A stretch of DNA of 12,362 nt from an uncultured Eubacteriales bacterium (lineage in GTDB: Bacteria > Bacillota > Clostridia > Oscillospirales > Oscillospiraceae): the NCBI GenBank assembly GCA_900548625.1, contig URLO01000054.1, positions 1 through 12,362 of the forward strand. The letters run 5' to 3'. The notes below the pieces were generated by a model. That model was given only the letters and a program-made list of their open reading frames with translations. It was not told where the DNA came from and made no database searches. The translations under genes and the position numbers were made by a program. Shown piece by piece: positions 5,816 to 12,362 of the stretch (position 1 is its first letter; the number at the start of each line of letters is the position of its first letter).

Positions 5816-8800
5816 ATGCAGAAAAGACGCGCACTCAGCCTCTTTCTGGTACTCGTGATGGTCTTTTCGCTGCTGCCGGGAACAGTCCAGGCATCGGGGG
5901 AGACTGCTGCGATTGCTATCCAGGAAAAAACAATCACGACATCCACCACAACGGTCACGGTGCAGGTAACCGGCTATGAAGAACTGTCAGGGGCTACGCT
6001 TCGACTGAGCGTCGGACCGGACGGCACCGAGTCCGACTGGGGCATAAGCAATCCGCCCCGGACGGCGCTTGGCAGCCTCAAATACACAGGCCCGGATACC
6101 TACACCTTCGCCATCGACCCGGCCAAGCTGGCCGCGGGTAAAAACGTGCAGGCGTATCTGTATTACTGGAGCGACTCGCGTGACGACTGGGCCTACACCT
6201 ACGGCTATCCCGTCGAGATCACCGACGGCGATCCCGTGCCGTCCGTGTCGATCGGCACCCAGAACGTCACCAACCGCACGACGGAGCTTTCGGTCACGCT
6301 GAAAAATCTCCCCGCAAGCGGCATTTTCCGTGTGATCCAGCTGGGCGCGGAGGAGACGTATGACTCCGCCAGGCTCAACAGCTACACGAGCCTGTATTTT
6401 TCCGTCGTCGGAAATCTGCATGCCGGTGAAAACGCGCTGACGCTGACCGCCGCGCCGGAGGCCGGGAGCAGGCTGCTTGCCGTCCTCCGCGACAGCAGCG
6501 GCAGTGAAACGAAGGACTATATGTCGCAGCCGGTCACGGTCGCGTATGAACAGGAGCCGTCCATCGTCTCCATCGTGGACGAGGTGGACAGCGCCTCCAC
6601 GACTGTGAAGGTCAGCCTCACGCGCGTGCCGTCCAGCGGCATCCTCAAGGTCATTGCGCTGGACGCGGGCGAGGAGATCCCGTCCAACGTTTTCAATTTC
6701 GATTACAGCGGCGCGCTGTATACCGGCTATTTTGCCGCCGGAGGACTGCATACCGGTGAAAACACGCTGACGCTCAGCGCCGCGCCCGCAGCAGGCAAGA
6801 TCCTGTACGCGGTCGTGCGCGACTCCTCCGTCACGCCGTCCGCCGACTATGTGTCCGAGGGCGTCGCGGTCGCGCAGGCATACACGCCGTTCGCCATGTA
6901 TATCAAGGGCGAGCTGACCAACAGCAGCACCACGCTTTCGGTGTTCCCGAAGATGAAGCGCTACAACGCCCAGTCCAGCGTGCTGGAATCCGCCGCACTC
7001 TTCCGCGCGGGCGTGCAGACACCGCTTGCGCAGCTGTCAAAGCCCCAAATGGGCGAGTTCATGACATTTGACGGCCTGAGCGGGCTGGCTGCAGGCGAAA
7101 AGCTGACGCTGGTCGTGACCTATGACGGCGGCAGGACTGCCGCGTGGGAATACCTTGTCTGCGATGCAGAGGAAAAAAACAGCTTTGAGATCGTGGAAAA
7201 GACCTTCACCACGACCTCCACGACCGTGACTGTCAAGGTCTCCGGCTACAACTGGTACAATAACCGCGAGGATTGGAGCCGTATCTGCATCACCACCGGC
7301 AGTGCCTCCCAGATCCAGCCGGGCGATGATGAGGGCCGCGAGGATCTCACGAGCCAGGTGTTTACCGGGAAGGGAACGTATACCTTCACCATTCCCGCCG
7401 ATAAAATGTCCGAGCTTCAGGAGGGCAACTCCATCATGGCGGCGCTCCGCTTCTACGACGGCCACGGCGTCGAGGGAACGGTCGATTTCGAGTGGTACGC
7501 CGCAGCGGACAGCGTTCTGATCTCCGCCGCGAGCAAGACGCCGCTGGAGCGGCTGGAAAACTGCTCGGTCACCATGCTGAAGGACGGCCAGCCGCGCACG
7601 GAAACCTTCCGTCAGGAGCAGACCAGCATCGACTATGCCGTTACGCTGGACAACGAGATCCCCAGCGCAACGCTCGGCTTCTACGCCTATCCCGGCACGG
7701 TTGCCTTTGACCCGGACGGGAGCCATAAGATCCCGCTTGGCAGCGTGAACGTCACGCAGAGCGGCACCGGAACGATCCCGGTCGATCTGACGAACGTTCC
7801 CGCCGGCTATCGCGTGATCGCCAGCCTCTATGTCTGCATCGACGGCGACGAATGGTACCGCCACGTCAATTCGGCGCAGACGCCCGAGGTCGTGGATGAG
7901 AACGGCAAGGGCTTTGAGCCGTATGTCTATCCCGACGCAACGATCGACGAGACCGAGCTTTGGGCGGGCGATACCTCGCTGCATGTGAGCCTGACGGGCG
8001 ACGCGCGCTTCTTTGAATACGCTGCGCAGGGCAAGATCACCATCAATGTTGCGCTGGCACAGTATCCCGCCGATGAGGACTTTGATTTTGAGGGCAGCGA
8101 TCAGATCTCGCTTGGAAGCGCGTTCCGCGTGACCGAGGCTTTCTCCGGCAGAGAATTCACCTTTGCCGACAAGCCGCTGCGCGAGGGGTATCGCGTCCGC
8201 GCGGTTGTCTATTGGACGCAGAATGCCGACCTATTTATTGCGCCGGGCAACGACTATGAAGCAGTTTTTAACCTGCCGGATGATTCCGTGCTGGTTTCCG
8301 GCTCCGCCCAGAGTGCGCCGAGCGTGGCGGCAAAGCCCGTCACGGCAGGCGATACCTCCGTCACGTTTACCGTGGCAGGCGCGATCCCGGAGGGCACGCT
8401 CCTGCTGGTCAAGAGTTATGACGCCGGAACGACCGAATTCCTGACGACCGGCGGCACGCCGCTTGGCGTTGTGAATCCCGTCTCCGCCGGAGATGTGACG
8501 CTGCCGGTCAGCGGCGACGCGCTGACGGCCGGACGCATCGTGGCCGCCTTCCTTTTGAAGGACGGCGCGGTGCAGGCGCAGTCTCAGCCGGTGACGGTCA
8601 GCGAGCCGAAGCCTGCCGCGCTGTTCACCATCAAGCCGCAGGGCACGCTGACGGCTGCAAGCACCAGTCTTGCGTTCACGCTGGAAACCTCGGATCCCAC
8701 AAAGGAAATCAACGCGGTGTATCTCTACCGTCTTGCCGGCGGCAAAATCGCGGATTATGATAAGCCGCTTGCGACAAACAGAACGGCCGTCGTGGGCGAT

Positions 8801-11800
8801 AATACCCTCGCCATCCCCGCAGGCGCACTCACCGCCGGTGAGACGCTCCGCTTTGTTGTCCAGTATTGGAAGAACGACGACCTGCGCTATTTTGAAGCCG
8901 GCGACGTCACCGTCGCGGCAGAACAGGAAGCGGATTCCATCGCCATCCAGGAAACGTCCTTTACGGTGAGTTCCACCACTGCGACGGTCAACGTCAGCGG
9001 CTATGAGGCGTATCAGGGCGGCCTGCTTGTCCTGACGACCGGCAGCGCCTCCACCAACGGCGACGGCGACAGCCGCACCCGCCTTGGTTCGAGAACCTAT
9101 ACCGGCTCCGGAAGCTACACCTTCGATTTTGGAAGCGGAAAGCTGACGGGCGGAAATACCGTGCAGGCGTATCTTTACCGCTATGACGGCGACGCCGACC
9201 GCACCTATTATCAGTACAGCGAGGCGGTTTCCATTGAAAAGGAAGCCACGGAACCCACGGTTTCCATCGTCACAAAGAACGTTACCACGGACACAGAGGC
9301 CGTCTATGTGAGCGCGGAATTTGACGACAGCGCCCTGCTGACGCTCTATGGCTACACGGGAGACAGCTTTGACGCGGCCGCGAACGCCTCTGATTACTGC
9401 GGCATCCAGTATCTTGCCTCTGCGCCCAGCAGCTCGCAGAAGGTCACACTGACAAGAGCGCTGACAGAGGGAGAAAAGCTGATTGCCGTCCTGTGGAGCG
9501 GCGGCCTTGGCAAGACAATTCTGGCGCAGTCGCAGCCGGTTATGGCGGCAAAGGCACCGGAAAAGGAAAAGCCGGGCGCATACCTTCTGACGCAGAAGGT
9601 TACGGCAGGCATGACGAATCTGACCGCATCCATGCGCTTTGACAGCAGCATCAAATATGCGGAATACAAGCTCTATCAGTTTGACGGCGATACGCTGAAC
9701 GCTGAAACGGCGGAGGTGCTGGTCTCCGGCGGCCTGTACCGTTCGCAGACCAATCAGACGCTCTATGTCGGCGTCGGCCGTTTGAAGGTTGGCAGCAAGC
9801 TGCAGCTTGTGCTGACGGCCGGCGGAGAAGAAGCGCGCTCGGCGGTGCTGGTTGTGCAGCCCTCGCCGGATTGGGGCACGCCCTACGCAGCGTTCTCGGT
9901 CAGCGCGGTCAAGAGCGATGCGGCCTCCGTCTCCCTGACGGTCGATTACTCTGACCAGTATTTGACGATGGGCGACGAGTTCTACTGCGACATGACGGTC
10001 TATGCCTGCTCCGGTGAATATTCTGACGATGAGATCGAGGACAATGAGCTTTGGGAGAATTTCCGCATCTGCCGCGCGGTCGCCAAGGCCAACTCCCGCA
10101 TGGGCGGCGAGACTAGGGGAGAGCTGACGCTCGACTTCTACGACACGGCGGCGCTTCAGGCGGGCGAAAAGCTCTTCATCAAGCTGCGCCTGCCCCATGT
10201 GGAGTGGGAGGGCGAAGAGGTAGACTACGTTTCCGCCTCCATCCCGGTCATTGCGGCGGACGATGAGATCCCGGAATACCGCGTCGTCCTGTATAACCTC
10301 GAAAGCGACACCTCGCGCGGAGCGCGTCTGCGCACGATCCTCTCCCAGCTTAATATCCCGGTCATGGAAATGACCTATGAGAATCTCAACCAGTCCGTCG
10401 GCTATCTGGCCGGACTCGAGGGCTATGAGGCGGCGGCCTCCGCGTATGACGGCAGGGACTACGACGCCGAATTCATGCTCATCTGCAATCTGCCCGAGTC
10501 GCTTCTCGACCGTTTCCTCGACGCGATGCAGTCGGACGGTCTGCGCATCGACCACAAGGCGGTTGTCACCGCCTATAACCGCGATACGCTTTATTATGAG
10601 CTGATGGACGAGATCGCGGACGAGCACAATGTGTTCCAGATGCTTTTGATGCTCAACGATCTGATCGCGCAGAGCAAAAAGCTGACGGAGGCTGAGTACG
10701 GCGCATCCGACCACTGGGACGCGCTGCAGGAGGCCATTGCAGCCGGGGAAGCCCTTATCCGCAGCGAGGAGCCGTCCTACGAGGACTTGCTCGAGGCGTA
10801 TGAGCGGCTCAAGGCGGAGTATCTCGCCGTGACCGGCCAGACGGAGATCGACGGCATCGCAGCCATCACCATTGCCCCGGAGGCGGGCGGAACGTATACC
10901 ATGACCGCGTCCGTCCTTGGCGGCAGTGCTGCGCGCCAATATGCCTATACATGGTCGAACGGCAGCAGCGCCCAGACCCTCATGGGCATCCCGGCAGAGC
11001 GCCTGATCGGCACCACCCTTACGGTGACGGCGGCGGGCTGCTACGGCAAGCTCACCGCGCAGCTCATGGTTCCGGCCTACACGGCACCGGAGGTCTCTGC
11101 TGATAAAAATACCGTCACAGTGAAGCTGCATCCGGTGGAGGCGGCGGCGAACACGCCTGCCGCAGAGCAGTATATCGTCATGCTGTATCAGGATGAAACG
11201 CTGCTGGAGACAAAGACAGTCCAGACCGCGCAGAGCGTCGTGTTCAGCGGTCTTTCCGAAAAGACGGCTTACACCGTGAAGAGCTATGCCGTCAGCCCGG
11301 TTGGCCGCAGTGACATTCTGACCCAGCACACAACCACGACTGCCGGCAGCGCGACAAAGCCCGGCACAGACTCTGTCAGCACAGGCCGGTTCCGTGTGGT
11401 CATTCTGGAAAGCCGGAACGGTAATGTAACAGCGAATGTAAGCCGCGCGGATTCCGGCAATGTGGTCACACTGACGGTTTCGCCGGCCCTGGGCTTCACG
11501 CTGGACAAGCTCACCGTATTGGACAGCAGCAGCCGTGCGGTCCGGCTGACAGAGCAGGCAAACGGCACATATACCTTCGTCATGCCGACTTCTGATGCTA
11601 CCGTGGAGGCTGTGTTCCAGATCAGGCCCGCCTTTACAGATGTCCCCAGCGGCTCGTATTATGAGGATGCGGTTCTCTGGGCCGTCGGCGAAGGCATTAC
11701 CATGGGCATAAGCGCCCAGGCCTTTGCGCCAGACGGCAGCTGCACCCGCGCGCAGGCTGTGACGTTCCTTTGGAGAGCGGCCGGCAGTCCCGCGCCGGTA

Positions 11801-12154
11801 TCTGCCAAGACACGCTTTGCGGATGTCGCAGCTAGCAGCTACTATTCTGACGCGGTTCTGTGGGCCGTGGAGAACGGCATCACCAATGGCACAAGCGATA
11901 CAACCTTCAGCCCGGATGCGGTCTGCACCCGCGCGCAGATTGTTGCGTTCCTGTGGCGAGCGAAGGGGCGCCCGGCGGCCGGCAGCGGCACCAGGTTTGC
12001 AGATGTTGCAGAAACCGCCTATTATGCGGATGCAGTCCTCTGGGCCGTGAAGGAGGGCGTGACGCTCGGCACGTCTGCCAATGCCTTCAGCCCGGATGAA
12101 ACCTGCACCCGTGCACAGATTGTAACGTTCCTCTGGAGAACGCTGGCGAAATAA
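5816..12154 (+). CDS. Giant SLH-anchored surface protein with Ig-like repeats and an embedded DUF3783 domain
   Basis: 2112 residues; AAGGAG at 5802-5807 fixes the ATG. Residues 1-26 are a Sec signal peptide (MQKRRALSLF, cleavage after VQA). Residues ~33-1480 are a run of ~100-120-residue beta-sandwich, Ig-like modules rich in Thr/Ser/Val. Related units begin at I33 (IAIQEKTIT), F457 (FEIVEKTFT) and I1042 (IAIQETSFT), and another pair shares the block L-H-x-GEN-x-LTL at 201 and 311. Residues ~1487-1606 match DUF3783: RVVLYNL, VGYLAGLEGYE (1528-1538), HKAVVTAYN (1580-1588) and a final EH. Then come a helical, FIVAR-like segment (~1608-1672), an Ig-like stretch, an Fn3-like domain (~1757-1840), a divergent InlB-type repeat (~1858-1936) and three SLH domains (~1940-2112). 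SLH domains bind pyruvylated secondary wall polymer, so the protein should sit on the cell surface, probably in adhesion or S-layer architecture. No protease or glycosidase motif is seen. The gene is monocistronic between its own promoter and terminator. Confidence 0.92.
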   Translation: MQKRRALSLFLVLVMVFSLLPGTVQASGETAAIAIQEKTITTSTTTVTVQVTGYEELSGATLRLSVGPDGTESDWGISNPPRTALGSLKYTGPDTYTFAIDPAKLAAGKNVQAYLYYWSDSRDDWAYTYGYPVEITDGDPVPSVSIGTQNVTNRTTELSVTLKNLPASGIFRVIQLGAEETYDSARLNSYTSLYFSVVGNLHAGENALTLTAAPEAGSRLLAVLRDSSGSETKDYMSQPVTVAYEQEPSIVSIVDEVDSASTTVKVSLTRVPSSGILKVIALDAGEEIPSNVFNFDYSGALYTGYFAAGGLHTGENTLTLSAAPAAGKILYAVVRDSSVTPSADYVSEGVAVAQAYTPFAMYIKGELTNSSTTLSVFPKMKRYNAQSSVLESAALFRAGVQTPLAQLSKPQMGEFMTFDGLSGLAAGEKLTLVVTYDGGRTAAWEYLVCDAEEKNSFEIVEKTFTTTSTTVTVKVSGYNWYNNREDWSRICITTGSASQIQPGDDEGREDLTSQVFTGKGTYTFTIPADKMSELQEGNSIMAALRFYDGHGVEGTVDFEWYAAADSVLISAASKTPLERLENCSVTMLKDGQPRTETFRQEQTSIDYAVTLDNEIPSATLGFYAYPGTVAFDPDGSHKIPLGSVNVTQSGTGTIPVDLTNVPAGYRVIASLYVCIDGDEWYRHVNSAQTPEVVDENGKGFEPYVYPDATIDETELWAGDTSLHVSLTGDARFFEYAAQGKITINVALAQYPADEDFDFEGSDQISLGSAFRVTEAFSGREFTFADKPLREGYRVRAVVYWTQNADLFIAPGNDYEAVFNLPDDSVLVSGSAQSAPSVAAKPVTAGDTSVTFTVAGAIPEGTLLLVKSYDAGTTEFLTTGGTPLGVVNPVSAGDVTLPVSGDALTAGRIVAAFLLKDGAVQAQSQPVTVSEPKPAALFTIKPQGTLTAASTSLAFTLETSDPTKEINAVYLYRLAGGKIADYDKPLATNRTAVVGDNTLAIPAGALTAGETLRFVVQYWKNDDLRYFEAGDVTVAAEQEADSIAIQETSFTVSSTTATVNVSGYEAYQGGLLVLTTGSASTNGDGDSRTRLGSRTYTGSGSYTFDFGSGKLTGGNTVQAYLYRYDGDADRTYYQYSEAVSIEKEATEPTVSIVTKNVTTDTEAVYVSAEFDDSALLTLYGYTGDSFDAAANASDYCGIQYLASAPSSSQKVTLTRALTEGEKLIAVLWSGGLGKTILAQSQPVMAAKAPEKEKPGAYLLTQKVTAGMTNLTASMRFDSSIKYAEYKLYQFDGDTLNAETAEVLVSGGLYRSQTNQTLYVGVGRLKVGSKLQLVLTAGGEEARSAVLVVQPSPDWGTPYAAFSVSAVKSDAASVSLTVDYSDQYLTMGDEFYCDMTVYACSGEYSDDEIEDNELWENFRICRAVAKANSRMGGETRGELTLDFYDTAALQAGEKLFIKLRLPHVEWEGEEVDYVSASIPVIAADDEIPEYRVVLYNLESDTSRGARLRTILSQLNIPVMEMTYENLNQSVGYLAGLEGYEAAASAYDGRDYDAEFMLICNLPESLLDRFLDAMQSDGLRIDHKAVVTAYNRDTLYYELMDEIADEHNVFQMLLMLNDLIAQSKKLTEAEYGASDHWDALQEAIAAGEALIRSEEPSYEDLLEAYERLKAEYLAVTGQTEIDGIAAITIAPEAGGTYTMTASVLGGSAARQYAYTWSNGSSAQTLMGIPAERLIGTTLTVTAAGCYGKLTAQLMVPAYTAPEVSADKNTVTVKLHPVEAAANTPAAEQYIVMLYQDETLLETKTVQTAQSVVFSGLSEKTAYTVKSYAVSPVGRSDILTQHTTTTAGSATKPGTDSVSTGRFRVVILESRNGNVTANVSRADSGNVVTLTVSPALGFTLDKLTVLDSSSRAVRLTEQANGTYTFVMPTSDATVEAVFQIRPAFTDVPSGSYYEDAVLWAVGEGITMGISAQAFAPDGSCTRAQAVTFLWRAAGSPAPVSAKTRFADVAASSYYSDAVLWAVENGITNGTSDTTFSPDAVCTRAQIVAFLWRAKGRPAAGSGTRFADVAETAYYADAVLWAVKEGVTLGTSANAFSPDETCTRAQIVTFLWRTLAK
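11632..12151 (+). repeat. Three SLH-domain coding repeats, 180-bp period
   Basis: Units start near 11632, 11812 and 11992. Each encodes F-[TA]-DV, then YY-x-DAVLWAV, then G-[IV]-T, then F-[SA]-PD, then CTRAQ and FLWR. CTRAQ replaces the more usual TRAE/ITRAE signature, and the Cys before TRAQ is kept in all three. Three SLH domains make up one full trefoil for cell-wall polymer binding. Confidence 0.92.
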
Positions 12155-12161
12155 GAAAGAA

Positions 12162-12198
12162 CATCCGGTCAGGCCCAACGGGCCTGGCCGGATGCTTG
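12162..12198 (+). terminator. Terminator of the giant gene
   Basis: CATCCGG-T-CAGGCCC (12162-12176), loop AAC, then GGGCCTG-G-CCGGATG (12180-12194): a 15-bp GC-rich stem with one T-G pair, seven bases after the TAA. The tail CTTGTCT is only partly T-rich, so efficiency may be moderate. Confidence 0.75.
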
Positions 12199-12229
12199 TC
12201 TGCAGCGCTGGATCATCGGATCGCTGCGA

Positions 12230-12258
12230 TTGTGTTTTGGGGGCGGCTTTGCTATAAT
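12230..12258 (+). promoter_or_regulatory. Promoter of the right-edge gene
   Basis: TTGTGT (12230-12235), a 17-base spacer, then a perfect TATAAT (12253-12258) preceded by TGC, an extended -10. It lies 35 bases before the next ATG. Confidence 0.75.
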
Positions 12259-12293
12259 AAAATAATCGGAATTTGTGGAGGAGAACTTTTGAC

Positions 12294-12362
12294 ATGCATA
12301 TCATTCAAATAGCAAATGATGAGGATAAAAAGAGCATAACCAGAAATATATTGGAAGAACTG
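12294..12362 (+). CDS. Probable GNAT-family N-acetyltransferase, N-terminal 23 codons only
   Basis: ATG at 12294 follows GGAGGAG (12277-12283) by ten bases. The fragment MHIIQIANDEDKKSI then RNILEEL resembles the start of a GNAT family in gut Firmicutes whose first helix ends in IL-x-x-LPxWF, but the acetyl-CoA-binding motifs lie beyond the edge. Reading from a TTG at 12289 would put ACATGC in another frame, so the ATG is preferred. It has its own extended -10 promoter and a terminator separates it from the giant gene, so it is a separate transcription unit. Confidence 0.5.
   Translation, partial: MHIIQIANDEDKKSITRNILEEL

Noticed and set aside
11632..12151. Regular 180-bp repeats as a possible CRISPR-like or satellite array
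   Set aside because: They are in-frame SLH domains of the giant protein, with period and sequence fully explained by coding.
8231..12304. 1357-codon open frame on the minus strand
   Set aside because: It lies in exact antisense codon register to the giant surface-protein gene, has low-complexity Arg/His/Gly-rich translation, no domain, and is explained by avoidance of TTA/CTA/TCA codons in the sense gene.

Overview
The window looks like chromosome of a gut Firmicute in the Clostridia, most likely an Oscillospiraceae-type bacterium. This is inferred from three things: GC-rich coding DNA with strong AGGAGG-type ribosome binding sites, a very large secreted protein ending in three S-layer homology (SLH) domains, and a second secreted protein built from InlB/Flg_new-type repeats with the Cys-rich N-terminus common in such organisms. 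No species-level call can be supported.

Layout. (1) Positions 1-2747, minus strand: most of a large secreted protein whose C-terminus lies beyond the left edge. It has a signal peptide, a Cys-rich segment, an acidic helical segment, two tandem 282-residue repeats and InlB-type repeats. (2) Positions 2754-2875: a short gap with two overlapping perfect palindromes. (3) Positions 2876-3592, minus strand: a TetR-family regulator with a recognisable promoter and a possible operator, transcribed towards gene 1. (4) Positions 3660-5083: a scrambled, more AT-rich island. It has no convincing intact gene, a very strong bidirectional terminator, a set of alternative hairpins, a fragment of an OLD-like AAA ATPase (minus strand) and the last ~53 codons of an ornithine cyclodeaminase-family gene (plus strand). 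The two fragments meet at a 21-bp palindrome. (5) Positions 5084-5815: terminator, good promoter, a truncated LuxR/MalT-type regulator remnant, a second promoter and a structured leader. (6) Positions 5816-12154, plus strand: a 2112-residue secreted surface protein with many Ig-like beta-sandwich repeats, an embedded DUF3783 domain, a helical segment, an Fn3-like domain, an InlB-type repeat and three SLH domains, followed by a terminator. (7) Positions 12294-12362: the first 23 codons of a probable GNAT acetyltransferase with its own promoter.

How it fits together. The window holds two cell-surface proteins on opposite strands, separated by a TetR regulator and a graveyard of truncated genes. 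The giant protein should be exported by Sec and held on the cell wall by its SLH domains. The TetR gene reads straight into the left surface protein, so it may control it. The regulator upstream of the giant gene is a remnant and probably no longer acts as a full LuxR-type activator.

The most noteworthy item is the DUF3783 domain inside the giant surface protein: that family is normally a small free-standing protein without a signal peptide. Next come the palindrome-marked junction between two gene fragments and the two sets of overlapping, mutually exclusive hairpins.
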